From: Massilia litorea
GTDB taxonomy: Bacteria; Pseudomonadota; Gammaproteobacteria; Burkholderiales; Burkholderiaceae_D
Length of the DNA stretch: 64,000 nt
Reading direction: 5' to 3'
Assembly: GCF_015101885.1 (NCBI RefSeq)
Contig: NZ_CP062941.1
Location: 2,542,001 to 2,606,000 of the forward strand
In this document: piece by piece, positions 28,056 to 37,502 of the stretch
Layout of the letters: each line of letters opens with the position of its first letter
Numbering within the stretch: the first letter of the stretch is position 1
Notes under the pieces: generated by a model
Database searches by the model: none
Told to the model about the DNA's origin: nothing
What the model saw: the letters and a program-made list of their open reading frames with translations, nothing else
Translations under genes and position numbers: made by a program

Positions 28056-28601
28056 TTACTCACAGTGTTTAGGGCCGCCTGGGTAACTGCCTTCGTTGTA
28101 TTGCGCCAGTGTGGCGGCCCAGTCCTTTTGCACGCCGCAGCTTCCTTTGGTACTGCAAGCGGCGGGACTGGTAACGGTCAGCCAGGCCGCCGCGGACGAG
28201 ATGGTGGATGTGACGCCTTGTGGCGCAGATGCGTTATTCGCGACATTCAATACCGCGGCAATATATTGTTGCGCCAGCTGATAATATCCCGGCGCGCTTT
28301 TTACCGGGCTGTCCATGACTCCCTGCCAGGTTTTTCCGCTCAAATAGAACATCGCGCTGCGATCGTACGGAGAAGGCCAGACAACGTTCGGCTTGCTTCC
28401 CCAGTATCCCTGGGTATAGCTGCAGCCGCCCGTGTCCACGGAGTCGCAAGGCTTCACCTCGCCCAGGAAGGTGGCTTTCGGTTCCGGTCCCTTGGGTATG
28501 CCGAGCGCACCGGAATGGTTCATGATGGTGATCGATGCAACGTTGCATCTGTTATTGGAATCAATTAAGTGCCCTCTTGTTTCACAGGCACCCTTCCACA
28601 T
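28056..28601 (-). CDS. Probable 5'-truncated secreted protein (CxYTQGYWG motif)
   Basis: The open frame encodes about 180 residues with a recognisable domain: GGCSYTQGYWGSKPNVVWPSPYDRSAMFYLSGKTWQGVMDSPVKSAPGYYQLAQQYIAAVLNVA. The TQGYW...WP...GYY.LA.Q.IAA.LN arrangement occurs in exported, cysteine-bearing surface proteins. No signal peptide precedes it: candidate starts are TTG 28640, ATG 28601 and ATG 28523, all without a ribosome site, and the first two overlap the upstream gene. The 5' end has probably been lost, so this may be a remnant. Start position is a guess. Confidence 0.45.
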   Translation of the reverse strand: MWKGACETRGHLIDSNNRCNVASITIMNHSGALGIPKGPEPKATFLGEVKPCDSVDTGGCSYTQGYWGSKPNVVWPSPYDRSAMFYLSGKTWQGVMDSPVKSAPGYYQLAQQYIAAVLNVANNASAPQGVTSTISSAAAWLTVTSPAACSTKGSCGVQKDWAATLAQYNEGSYPGGPKHCE

Positions 28602-29079
28602 AGCGCACTTGTTCTCTGGCGCCGGCGTAAAAATGCGCAATCTTGCCGCCCTCGGTTTCGAAGCGGAGCGAATAGCGGCTGTCGGCCGAGTCGACCGTCA
28701 GGTACTGCTCAGCGCTATTGTAGAAATGATCTTCGCGCCTGGCACGCGGGTAGATGGCGTGGACGCGGGCGACAGGATCGCCGACCGCGATCTCGTTCGC
28801 CGTCCTCGTTCCTGCCGCAAATACGTCGACGCGCTTGAGCACCCCGTCGATGAACATCAGGCTGACGCCGGGATGCATGGGAAGGGGGATCTCGTCGCAT
28901 CCTGGCGAAGCCTGCAGCGACGGGTCGCTTGCCGCGAGCCGGCTGCCCACGGCGGCATTCGCTTCATCGAAACGCATGCCGATTCGCAGCGGCCCGATGC
29001 CATCCAGCCTGAGCGTCCAGTCGGCCGCCGTCGCCGGTCCGCCGAGCCAGACCAGGGTTGCCAGCGCCGCCGTTTTCAT
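28582..29079 (-). CDS. Exported protein of unknown function
   Basis: The 165-residue product has a signal peptide ([19 protein letters not shown]) and a domain that opens [30 protein letters not shown], a GxGPLRxGM-type repeat unit seen in many small secreted proteins. It continues with [37 protein letters not shown]. The function is unknown. Start at 29079 has GAGGTG upstream; ATG 29091 is an alternative. It follows the ABC permease gene by about 35 bases on the same strand and may be the last gene of that operon. Confidence 0.7.
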   Translation of the reverse strand: MKTAALATLVWLGGPATAADWTLRLDGIGPLRIGMRFDEANAAVGSRLAASDPSLQASPGCDEIPLPMHPGVSLMFIDGVLKRVDVFAAGTRTANEIAVGDPVARVHAIYPRARREDHFYNSAEQYLTVDSADSRYSLRFETEGGKIAHFYAGAREQVRYVEGCL

Positions 29080-29113
29080 CGCGCACCTCATGCATCCGTC
29101 CTTTCCCGGCCTC

Positions 29114-30333
29114 TTACTCGTGCCGCAGGCAATCCACCGGCAGCAAGCGCGACGCCCTTCGTGCCGGATAAAACCCGAAGAACACCCCCACGGCCGTCGC
29201 GAACGCACAGGCCACGATCACGGCGCTCAATCCCACCTTCACGTCGAACTCGGCCAGCTTCGTGATCACCGCCGCCCCGGTCGCCGCGATCGCAATCCCG
29301 ACTGCGGCGCCGGCCAGGCAGATCACCACCGCCTCGACCAGGAACTGCAGCAGGATGTCGCGCGGCTTGGCGCCAATCGCCATGCGGATGCCGATCTCGC
29401 GCGTGCGTTCCGTCACCGAGACCAGCATGATGTTCATGATGCCGATGCCGCCGACCACCAGGGAGATGCCGCCGATCACGCCCAGCAGGGCGGCGATGCC
29501 GGTGGTGATCTTGGCGCCGGTGGCGGCAAAACTGGCCATGTTCTGCAGGCGGAAGTCGTCCGGGTCGTCGAGCTTGATGCGGTGGCGGTCGCGCAGGGTT
29601 TCCTTCATGTCCTCGACCGCATCGGCCAGCACGCCTTCGCTCTTGCCCTGGGCCGCGATGTAGTGCACGTTGTCGGGGAAGGGGCCGCGCACCATGTAGG
29701 CGCGTGCCGCCGTGATCGGCACCAGCACCATTTCCGACAGGTCGCCGCCGTCGATCTGGCGTCCTTCTCCCTGCAGCACGCCGATCACCTGGAACGCGAC
29801 GTTCTCGATGCGCAGGTAGCGCCCGAGCGGGTCCTGGCGGTAGAAGAACTGGTCCGCGACCTTCTGGCCGATGACGACCATGCGCGCGGCGGCGCGCACA
29901 TCGTCGTCGGTAAACATGCTGCCCTGTTCGACCTTCCAGTTGCGGATCTTGAACATGGCCGGCGTCACGCCGTGCACCAGGCTGCCCGAGGTTTCGTTCC
30001 CGGCCGCCAGCTTGAAGCTGCCCTGCAGCGCCGGCGCCGCGCCCGCCAGGCTGGGCAGGCGGTCCAGCGCCTGCGCGTCGAGCAGGGTGAGCGAGGGCGC
30101 CGCGCCGCTGCGCATGCGCTGCGCCTCGGTGCGGTCGCCGCCCGGGAATACATAGACCATGTTGGTGCCGAGCGCCTCCATTTCCTTCTTCACGAAGCGC
30201 TGCATGGTGTCGCCCAGCGCCAGCATCAGCACCACCGAGGCGATGCCGATCACGATGCCGAGCATCGTCAGCGCGGTGCGCAGGCGGTTCGCCGCCATCG
30301 AGCGGAAGGCCTCGACCATCACCTGGAGCAGCT

Positions 30334-30337
<4 letters not shown>
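29114..30337 (-). CDS. ABC transporter permease (MacB/FtsX type)
   Basis: The 407-residue mechanotransmission permease has TM1 (about 20-42), a large periplasmic MacB domain, and three TM helices at the C-terminus with the FtsX motif region [42 protein letters not shown]. Such permeases drive export of toxins, peptides or siderophores through a TolC-like channel. Unlike E. coli MacB, permease and ATPase are separate polypeptides. The start overlaps the ATPase stop (ATGA). No outer-membrane channel gene is adjacent. Confidence 0.93.
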
Positions 30338-31094
<757 letters not shown>

Positions 31095-31098
<4 letters not shown>

Positions 31099-32309
31099 AT
31101 GTCCTGGGCCGGCGTGACCGAACGGGTGACCACGCGCTCGCCCGCCTTCAGGTCGCCGCTGACGACTTCCGTATAGCGGAAGTTGGACAGGCCGATGCGG
31201 ATGTCCACGGGATGCGGCTGGTTCTTCGCATCGAGTTTATACACCTTGAACATGCGCGCCGTTTCGCCCGTGTTCTGCAGGGCCAGGTCGTCGTCGAGCG
31301 GCGCGGCGTTCGCGGGTTCCTTCGCGGCGCCGTTCGCCTTCTCCGCGGCCAGCGCCTTGCGCTCCTTTTCCTGGTCCTCTTCCGACAGCCGGAAGCGCAG
31401 GGCCGCGGTCGGGATGCGCAGGGCCTTTGGCCGGTTGTCGACAACCAGGCGCACCTGCGCCGTCATGCCGGGTTTCAGCAGCTCGTCCTTGTTGTCGACG
31501 TCGAGCACGACGTTATAGGTGACGACGTTCTGCACCACGTTCGGCGCCAGGCGGAACTGGCGCATGGTGGCGTTGAACTCGCGGCTCGGGTAGGCGTCGA
31601 CCACGAAGCGCGCCGGCAGGCCGTCCTTCAGGGCGCCGACGTCGGCTTCCGACACGCTGGTATCGATCTGCATCTTGGTCAGGTCCTTCGCGATCTGGAA
31701 CAGGTTCGGCGTGTTGAACGAGGCCGCCACGGTCTGCCCGAGGTCGATCGTGCGCTTGATGATGACGCCGTCGATCGGGCTGCGGATCACGCTGTTGTTC
31801 AGGTCCGCGAGCGCCCGCGCCAGCTGGGCCTCGGCCAGCTGCTGGTTCGCGCGCGCCACGTCCAGCTCGCGGCGCGACTGGTCGAGCGCCAGGCTGGACA
31901 CGAAATTCTGCGCCACCAGCTGCTTGTTGCGCTCGAAGCTGGCCAGGGCCAGGCGCAGGTTGGCCTGCGCGGAGGCGACGCTGGCACGTGCCTGGCCGAC
32001 CTGGGCATTGAAGATGGTCGGATCGAGTTTCAGCAGCACCTGCCCCTTCCTCACGCGGTCGTTGAAGTCGGCATTGAGCTCGACAACGGTGCCTGAAACC
32101 TGCGAGCCGACATTTACCAGCGCCACCGGATTGATGGTGCCGGTGGCCGTGACCGTATGCGTGATGCTGCCGGTATCGACCGCGCTGGCGCGGTATTTCA
32201 GCGGCGGCGTCTTCGGCTCGCTGCCGTGCCTGGCATACGCAAAGGCCGCCGCACCCGCCACGAGCAGGGCGCCAGCCACCAGCGCGCGCTTTTTGGTGAA
32301 GATCTTCAT
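31095..32309 (-). CDS. Periplasmic adaptor of the ABC exporter (MacA-like)
   Basis: The 404-residue membrane-fusion protein is anchored by one N-terminal helix (residues about 8-27). It has lipoyl half motifs (PVALVNVGSQVSGTVVELNADFNDRVRKGQVLLKLD and IRSPIDGVIIKRTIDLGQTV), a coiled-coil hairpin (about 88-155) and a beta-barrel. A charged Lys/Glu/Ala stretch (about 315-345) is an insertion relative to E. coli MacA. It links the inner-membrane ABC pair to an outer-membrane channel encoded elsewhere. Start ATG 32309; the open frame upstream is not protein-like. Confidence 0.93.
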
Positions 32310-32384
32310 CGTTCCGCCTGTCTGAATAGATGTCAAATAGCAATCAATCCAGTCTCCGGGATTTTTGTCTTCTCGGCAATGCAA

Positions 32385-32417
32385 AACGGATATGCATGCG
32401 GTAAATCGGATATGCAT
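32385..32417. repeat. Direct repeat CGGATATGCAT in the macA-rpiA spacer
   Basis: CGGATATGCAT occurs at 32387-32397 and again at 32407-32417, 20 bases apart (two helical turns), in an AT-rich part of the divergent promoter region. Each copy contains the palindrome ATGCAT. It could be a tandem operator; nothing else supports this. Confidence 0.4.
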
Positions 32418-32499
32418 ATGGCGCCGGTCACGCAGGTCGTCGAGATGGCGGTGGCGATCCGTTAAAATGTCGCCATTCCATCTTTCCATTGCAGACATC

Positions 32500-33177
32500 A
32501 TGACTCAAGACGAACTCAAGCAAGCCGTGGCACGCGCCGCCATCGATTACGTGGTCGACGGCGAAATCATCGGCGTGGGCACCGGCTCGACGGCGAATTT
32601 CTTCATCGACGAACTGGCGAAGATCAAGGACCGTATCAAGGGTACCGTCGCCTCCTCGGAAGCGACCGCGGCGCGCCTGCGCGGCCACGGCATTCCCGTG
32701 TTCGACCTGAACGAGGTCGAGTCGATTGCCGTCTACATCGACGGCGCGGACGAGATCACCGAGCAGGGCGCGATGATCAAGGGCGGCGGCGCGGCGCTCA
32801 CGCGCGAGAAAATCGTGGCCTCGGTATCGAAGCGTTTTGTCTGCATCGCCGACGGTTCGAAGCTGGTCGGCACGCTGGGCAAGTTCCCGCTGCCGGTGGA
32901 GGTGATCCCGATGGCGCGCGCGGTCGTGATGCGCAAGCTGGCGGCACTCGGCGGCCAGCCGCGCCTGCGCACGAAAGCGGGCAGCGATGAAGCCTTCATC
33001 ACCGACAACGGCGGCGAGATCATCGACGTGGCCGGCCTGCAGATCGCCGATCCGGTCGCGCTGGAGACCGAGATCAACGGCATCGTCGGCGTGATCGCGG
33101 TCGGCCTGTTCGCGAAGCAGGGCGCCAACGTCTGCCTGCTGGGCATGGCGGACGGCGTCAAGACCCTCAGCTTCTGA
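32500..33177 (+). CDS. rpiA: Ribose-5-phosphate isomerase A
   Basis: The 225-residue enzyme interconverts ribose-5-phosphate and ribulose-5-phosphate. Motifs: [15 protein letters not shown] (phosphate loop), DGADEI (catalytic Asp) and [14 protein letters not shown] (Lys and Glu), then GNGG-like [12 protein letters not shown]. Start at ATG 32500 matches the family N-terminus ([11 protein letters not shown]). It faces the macA-like gene across about 190 bases. Confidence 0.97.
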   Translation: MTQDELKQAVARAAIDYVVDGEIIGVGTGSTANFFIDELAKIKDRIKGTVASSEATAARLRGHGIPVFDLNEVESIAVYIDGADEITEQGAMIKGGGAALTREKIVASVSKRFVCIADGSKLVGTLGKFPLPVEVIPMARAVVMRKLAALGGQPRLRTKAGSDEAFITDNGGEIIDVAGLQIADPVALETEINGIVGVIAVGLFAKQGANVCLLGMADGVKTLSF

Positions 33178-33193
33178 TCCTTTCGGAGACACG

Positions 33194-33523
33194 ATGAAAG
33201 CACTGCCGGCGCTGGCGATTGCAACCGCCTTGGGCGGCTGTTCGATGTTCGGGGCGAAGGCGCCGCCTGCGCCGGGTAGCGCGGTCGCGGTCAAGGCGGC
33301 GCCGCAGCTGGTCGACGCCAACGGCGTGCCGATCGAGCGCGTACCCTATCGCGTCGGCGTCTCGTCCGTCACGGTCGAGCAGCTGGCGCGCCAGCATGCC
33401 TGCGTCGGGCAGGGTGCGGGCCTGGTGACCGAGCCGGGGCCGGTCGAGGTGTACCGCCTGCAGTGCGGCGACGGCAAGGTGTTCATGGCGCGCTGCGAAT
33501 TGAGACAGTGTCGGAAAATGTAG
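33194..33523 (+). CDS. Small lipoprotein of unknown function
   Basis: The 109-residue product has a short signal peptide and lipobox ALGGC (Cys16). After a Pro/Ala-rich spacer it carries a small domain VDANGVPIERVPYRVGVSSVTVEQLARQHACVGQGAGLVTEPGPVEVYRLQCGDGKVFMARCELRQCRK, with four cysteines likely to form two disulfides. It begins 16 bases after rpiA with GGAG upstream and may be read through from rpiA. Family not recognised. Confidence 0.72.
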   Translation: MKALPALAIATALGGCSMFGAKAPPAPGSAVAVKAAPQLVDANGVPIERVPYRVGVSSVTVEQLARQHACVGQGAGLVTEPGPVEVYRLQCGDGKVFMARCELRQCRKM

Positions 33524-33581
33524 GCAACTCTTTTCCAACTAAACGGTGCCCTCGAAGCGTCGCGTCCGTATGCCGACTCGC

Positions 33582-34160
33582 ATGAAACACTGGCTGCTTG
33601 CCGCCTCTCTGTTGCTCCCCATCGCTGGTCAGGTGCTCTCGGCAGACACCGCGAACATTCTCGACCGCGAGATCAGCTATCGCTCGAAGAACAGCCGCGA
33701 CCAGGAATATACCCTCACGATCCCTTATCTCGTGGGCGGCAGCGAGCTTGCTACCCGGCGCATCAATACCTTCCTGCATGACCAGCTGCTGGAAACGCTG
33801 CCAGATGCGTCTCCCGGAACCACGCCGCGCCTGCTCCTGCTCGATGTGCCACTCGAGGAACTCAGGTCGGAAGGCATCAAGCAGCTCAACAAGGGGCGGG
33901 CGATTGCGGTCAGCGCGTATGCCTACGGCTGCGGCGCCTACTGTACCGAGAGCCCGATGACCTGGCATTTCGACAGCCGCAATGGCCGCCTGATCGTGGC
34001 GCAGGAGGTCCTGACGCCCGCCGGACGAGCCGAGCTGGGACGCCAGTTCGCGGCACTGGGCGCCGCTCGCCTGAAGCAGGAGATCGCCCGACTCGAAAAA
34101 CAGATTGCTGCGCATAAGCTGGCGCGAACACGGCCGGTCGATGAGATGCATAGCCAGTAG
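33582..34160 (+). CDS. Exported protein, N-terminal part of a probably frameshifted gene
   Basis: The 192-residue frame has a signal peptide (MKHWLLAASLLLPIAGQVLSAD), then strands DREISYRSKNSRDQEYTLTIPYLVGG and SAYAYGCGAYCTESPMTWHFDSRNGRLIVAQEVLTPAG. This resembles the beta-rich heparinase/RsiV-like (DUF3298) plan in which a WxFD strand is followed by a long helix. The frame stops at 34160 just after that helix, and the next frame at 34163 continues with the kind of sequence expected downstream. ATG 33570 and GTG 33546 are alternative starts. Confidence 0.6.
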   Translation: MKHWLLAASLLLPIAGQVLSADTANILDREISYRSKNSRDQEYTLTIPYLVGGSELATRRINTFLHDQLLETLPDASPGTTPRLLLLDVPLEELRSEGIKQLNKGRAIAVSAYAYGCGAYCTESPMTWHFDSRNGRLIVAQEVLTPAGRAELGRQFAALGAARLKQEIARLEKQIAAHKLARTRPVDEMHSQ

Positions 34161-34162
34161 CC

Positions 34163-34726
34163 ATGTACCAGGCCTGCCTGGACGAGCGCTTCGCCAAAGG
34201 CGGCCTGATGTATCGACACTACCTGAACGACCCGGGCGCCATGGAAGTCGGCAATGGCCGCCTGTCGTTCAGCAACCCTGGATGTGCATCCCATGCGGAC
34301 CTCGGGCTTGACGACTTGGGCGAGTTGCGCCGTAGCCTGCGTGGCGAGGAACTACGGCCCTATCTGAACGCGTACGGCAAATACCTGGTGTTCGGCGAGG
34401 GCGAAGGCGTCGTCCCGGCAATCAATCCGTACTCGCAGTATTTCAAAGGCACGATCAACGGGACCATTCCTGTCACGCTTTTCATGGGAAGCAGCGGAGT
34501 GCGCAACGATGACGATCAATTCGCGAGCGCGCACTACTATTACGACAAATACCGCAAGAAGATCGCGTTATCGGTGCGCCGCACGGGCAGCAGGTTCGAG
34601 TTGGTAGAGACCGATAGCAAGGATGCCGTCAAGCCGGTGCTGCGCTTTCAACTGAAAGGTGAGACACTCACGGGCCAATGGATCGGGAATGGTAAAACCT
34701 ATCCTTTCGAGGCCCATCCCCTGTAG
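34163..34726 (+). CDS. C-terminal part of the same probably frameshifted exported protein
   Basis: The 187-residue frame has no signal peptide and no ribosome binding site before its ATG. It begins MYQACLDERFAKGGLMYRHYL, which looks like the middle of a domain, and contains LSFSNPGCASHADLGLDDLGELRRSLRGEELRPYLNAYGKYL and YYYDKYRKKIALSVRRTGSRFELVET. It starts three bases after the stop of the preceding frame, in a different phase. Most likely the two frames were one gene of about 380 codons, broken near 34150-34160. Confidence 0.5.
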   Translation: MYQACLDERFAKGGLMYRHYLNDPGAMEVGNGRLSFSNPGCASHADLGLDDLGELRRSLRGEELRPYLNAYGKYLVFGEGEGVVPAINPYSQYFKGTINGTIPVTLFMGSSGVRNDDDQFASAHYYYDKYRKKIALSVRRTGSRFELVETDSKDAVKPVLRFQLKGETLTGQWIGNGKTYPFEAHPL

Positions 34727-34775
34727 GCCTTGCTCGGCCTGATCTGCAGGCGGCTTCCATCAGTCGCCGACGCCT

Positions 34776-35189
34776 CTATTCAGTGACCCTGCCGCGCAGC
34801 GCCTTGACCTGGCCGCTGCGCGTTTTCTCGTCCAGCCGGCGCCGCTGCGAGCCGCGCGTCGGTTTCGTCGGGCGGCGCACGGTCTGCACCACGGCCGCCG
34901 CATCGACCAGCGCCTGCAGGCGTTGCAGTGCATCTTCCTTGTTCTGTTCCAGGCTGCGCGACTGCTGGGCTTTCAGCACCAGCACGCCTTCGCGCGTGAT
35001 GCGGGTGTCGCGCATCTCCAGCAGGCGTTCCTTGACCCAGACCGGCAGCGAGGACGCTTTGACGTCGAAGCGCGCATGCACCGCGCACGAGACCTTGTTC
35101 ACGTTCTGGCCGCCGGGACCCTGGGCGCGGATGGCGATGAATTCGACTTCGGAGGGGAGGATGGTGGCTGCCACGGCGTTTCCGTTCAT
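34776..35189 (-). CDS. arfB: Ribosome rescue peptidyl-tRNA hydrolase ArfB
   Basis: The 137-residue protein has the release-factor GGQ loop (GPGGQNVNK, GGQ at 26-28) and a basic C-terminal tail (RRPTKPTRGSQRRRLDEKTRSGQVKALRG) that enters the empty mRNA channel. It releases peptides from stalled non-stop ribosomes. Length and motifs match E. coli YaeJ/ArfB. Monocistronic. Confidence 0.96.
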   Translation of the reverse strand: MNGNAVAATILPSEVEFIAIRAQGPGGQNVNKVSCAVHARFDVKASSLPVWVKERLLEMRDTRITREGVLVLKAQQSRSLEQNKEDALQRLQALVDAAAVVQTVRRPTKPTRGSQRRRLDEKTRSGQVKALRGRVTE

Positions 35190-35330
35190 GTGATGCGCGC
35201 ATCATGCCACGCCCGCAGCGCATCCGTGTATGGCACAACACGGATGATGTATTTGTAACAACTGTAACGTGCGGCCTGTATGTATGGAAACGTGTAATCT
35301 AATGACAACAAATTTACAAGGAGCAAAACC

Positions 35331-35741
35331 ATGAACAAGACCGCCATTACCGCCCTGATGTTTGCCGTTGCTGTCGCCGCCACCGGTTGCAAGAAAGCCG
35401 ATCACGATCCATCGACCGGTCCTGCCCAGGAAGCCGGCAAGGCCATCGACAACACGGCTGCCGCCGCCGCCGCGAATACCCGCGAAGCCGCCAGCGCTGT
35501 CGGTAACGCAACCGAACGCGCTGCGGAAAACACCGCTGCCGCTGCCGACCGTGCCGGCGACAAGATGGAAAACGCCGCCGACCGCGCCAACCAGAACATG
35601 AAGGAAGCCGGTGCCGAAGTGCGCCAGGAATCGCGCGAAGCCGCGGCCGACGCCAAAGCCGGCGCAGCCCACGTCACCAACAAGGCCGGCCAGGGCCTGG
35701 AGCGTGCCGGCGAGAAGATGCAGGACGCCTCGAGGAAGTAA
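35331..35741 (+). CDS. Alanine-rich lipoprotein with amphipathic repeats
   Basis: The 136-residue product has a signal peptide and lipobox AATGC (Cys20). The rest is almost wholly helical and rich in Ala, Glu, Asn and Lys, in 11-residue-like repeats (TREAASAVGNATERAAENTAAAADRAGDKMENAADRANQNMKEAG...), resembling LEA-like or Lpp-type coiled coils. It may protect the envelope under stress or link membrane and wall. Strong site AAGGAG at 35318-35323; strong terminator follows. No family assigned. Confidence 0.82.
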   Translation: MNKTAITALMFAVAVAATGCKKADHDPSTGPAQEAGKAIDNTAAAAAANTREAASAVGNATERAAENTAAAADRAGDKMENAADRANQNMKEAGAEVRQESREAAADAKAGAAHVTNKAGQGLERAGEKMQDASRK

Positions 35742-35772
35742 GCCGTATCGCCGCAAGGTCGGCAGAACATCG

Positions 35773-35812
35773 GCCCGCGCATCTGCTTCGCAGTGCGCGG
35801 GCTTTGTTTTTT
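35773..35812 (+). terminator. Rho-independent terminator after the Ala-rich lipoprotein gene
   Basis: The 9-bp stem GCCCGCGCA/TGCGCGGGC has a 12-base loop and is followed by TTTGTTTTTT. It lies about 30 bases after the stop codon. Confidence 0.9.
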
Positions 35813-35817
35813 GCCGC

Positions 35818-35922
35818 CTACTGCAGCACGAAACGGATGATGCGGGTTACGACGAACAGCACGATCACGACGATCGCCGCCCATTTCGCGATCCGGACTG
35901 CCTTGCTGCTGACGGTTTTCAT
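35818..35922 (-). CDS. 34-residue single-pass membrane peptide
   Basis: A short frame encodes MKTVSSKAVRIAKWAAIVVI followed by VLFVVTRIIRFVLQ: a basic N-terminus, a hydrophobic helix (about 13-27) and a basic C-terminal amphipathic end. The start ATG at 35922 has an excellent ribosome site (GGAGG, seven bases upstream) that lies within the end of the DUF817 gene, whose stop is only two bases before it. The tight coupling and helix suggest a real membrane peptide, perhaps a partner of the DUF817 protein. Confidence 0.65.
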   Translation of the reverse strand: MKTVSSKAVRIAKWAAIVVIVLFVVTRIIRFVLQ

Positions 35923-35924
35923 GC

Positions 35925-36773
35925 TCACGCCTCCGCGATGTGAATCTTGCTCTTGATGTGCTTGAGGCTGGCCACGATGGTGAACGTCATGATCACCAGC
36001 AGCGACCACGAACTCCATTTGCTGATGTGGACGATCGACCACGCGCCAAGCTGGTTCGGGTAGCGCCACATGCCCCAGAAGGTGCCGATGTTTTCGGCCA
36101 GCCAGATGAAAAAGCCGATCAGGACGAAGCCGAGCATCAGCGGCATCTGGCGGTCGCGGTCGAGCGGACGGTAGATGACGACGGTGCGCGAATACAGGCC
36201 CAGCGCACAGGCGGCCAGGTACCAGCGGTAGTCGCCGATGTAATGATGGGTGAAGAAGTTCGCGTAGATGAGCAGGGCGATGGTCGCCGCCATCCAGTAG
36301 GGCGGGTGATGGCGAATGCGCAGGTCGAACATGCGCCAGGCCTGCACGATATAGCTCCCGACCGAGGCGTACATGAAGCCGGCGAACAGCGGCACGCCGA
36401 AGAGCTTGGTGTACGCGAAATCCGGATAGCTCCAGGACTGGATGCTGCCGGATACCTTGAACGCCTCCAGCGCAAAGCCGACCATGTGGAACAGGCAGAC
36501 GGCCTTCAGTTCGTCCCAGGTTTCGAGTTTGGCGTACACCATCCAGAACTGGATGCCGAGGGCGACGAGCAGCAGCAGATCGTAGCGTGGAATGCCGAAC
36601 AGCCCGGCGCGCGGCATCAGCAGGACGATGGCCATGAAGCTGAACACGAACAGGCAGGAACGCGCGTTCTTGAAGCCGAAGTAGAGGAATTCGATCAGGC
36701 CGCGCCGCAGCCCGGCCAGCATGCGCGGGCGGTCATCCATCAGCAGATTGTCGAAGGCGGCGAGCATGTTCAT
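35925..36773 (-). CDS. DUF817 integral membrane protein
   Basis: The 282-residue protein has about eight membrane helices and the conserved DUF817 segments: LIEFLYFGFKNARSCLFVFSF, FKVSGSIQSWSYPDFAYTKLFGVPLFAGFMYASVGSYIVQAWR and ENIGTFWGMWRYPNQLGAWSIVHISKWSSWSLLVIMTFTIVASLKHIK. The family (B. subtilis YoaT) has no known function. It is followed within three bases by a 34-residue membrane peptide. Two close in-frame ATGs at the N-terminus leave the start slightly uncertain. Confidence 0.92.
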   Translation of the reverse strand: MNMLAAFDNLLMDDRPRMLAGLRRGLIEFLYFGFKNARSCLFVFSFMAIVLLMPRAGLFGIPRYDLLLLVALGIQFWMVYAKLETWDELKAVCLFHMVGFALEAFKVSGSIQSWSYPDFAYTKLFGVPLFAGFMYASVGSYIVQAWRMFDLRIRHHPPYWMAATIALLIYANFFTHHYIGDYRWYLAACALGLYSRTVVIYRPLDRDRQMPLMLGFVLIGFFIWLAENIGTFWGMWRYPNQLGAWSIVHISKWSSWSLLVIMTFTIVASLKHIKSKIHIAEA

Positions 36774-36880
36774 GTTCTTGTGGGACCGTTAGGGACGACG
36801 CCCCATTCTACGACGAGCTCCGCGGCGCCGGCCAAGTCTCATCCGCGCGAGAATACGATTTCGTCATCGGGAGTCGTATC

Positions 36881-37435
36881 GTGAACACGGAAATCGTCTG
36901 CACCATCGGCCACTCGAACCGGCCGATCGAGGAATTCATCGACCTGCTGCGGCAAAACGAGGTCGCCCTCCTGCTCGACATCCGCACGGTGCCGAAGTCG
37001 CGTCACAACCCGCAGTTCGGCCAGGACCAGCTGCCGCTGTCCTTGAAGGAAGCCGGTATCGAATATCGGCAGATGCCGGGCCTGGGCGGGCTGCGTCGGC
37101 CCCAGAAGGATTCGCCCAACAGCGGCTGGCGCAATACCTCGTTCCGGGGCTATGCCGACTACATGCAGACCACGGAATTCGCGAAGAACGTGGATGCGGT
37201 GATCGACCTGGCCAGCAGCAAGCGCTGCGTGCTGATGTGCGCCGAATCGGTACCCTGGCGCTGCCACCGTTCGCTGGTGGCCGACGCGCTGCTGGTGCGC
37301 GGGATCCCGGTCGAGCACATCATCAATCCGGGCAAGCGCAAGCCGGCCGCACTGACGCCATTTGCAAAGGTGGATGGAACGCGCATCACCTATCCGCCCG
37401 AAGGGGGCGAGCAGATCGCGCTGGATCTCGGGTGA
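36881..37435 (+). CDS. DUF488 domain protein
   Basis: The 184-residue protein opens with CTIGHSNRPIEEFIDLLRQNEVALLLDIRTVPKSRHNPQF and has the conserved CAESVPWRCHRSLVADAL near the C-terminus, both diagnostic of DUF488. The cysteine/histidine cluster suggests a catalytic or metal role, but the function is not established. GTG start at 36881 with GGGAG upstream. It converges on yggX across a hairpin. Confidence 0.92.
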   Translation: MNTEIVCTIGHSNRPIEEFIDLLRQNEVALLLDIRTVPKSRHNPQFGQDQLPLSLKEAGIEYRQMPGLGGLRRPQKDSPNSGWRNTSFRGYADYMQTTEFAKNVDAVIDLASSKRCVLMCAESVPWRCHRSLVADALLVRGIPVEHIINPGKRKPAALTPFAKVDGTRITYPPEGGEQIALDLG

Positions 37436-37458
37436 TGGGTAAAAGGGGAGGAGCGGGC

Positions 37459-37488
37459 GGATAGGGCGGGAAAACCCCCGCCCTATCC
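37459..37488. terminator. Hairpin between convergent DUF488 and yggX genes
   Basis: The perfect 12-bp stem GGATAGGGCGGG/CCCGCCCTATCC has loop AAAACC. It lies between two convergent stop codons. Neither side has a proper T tract, so it may be a bidirectional weak terminator or an RNA end-protecting hairpin. Confidence 0.6.
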
Positions 37489-37502
37489 GGAAGGGATGCC
37501 GC

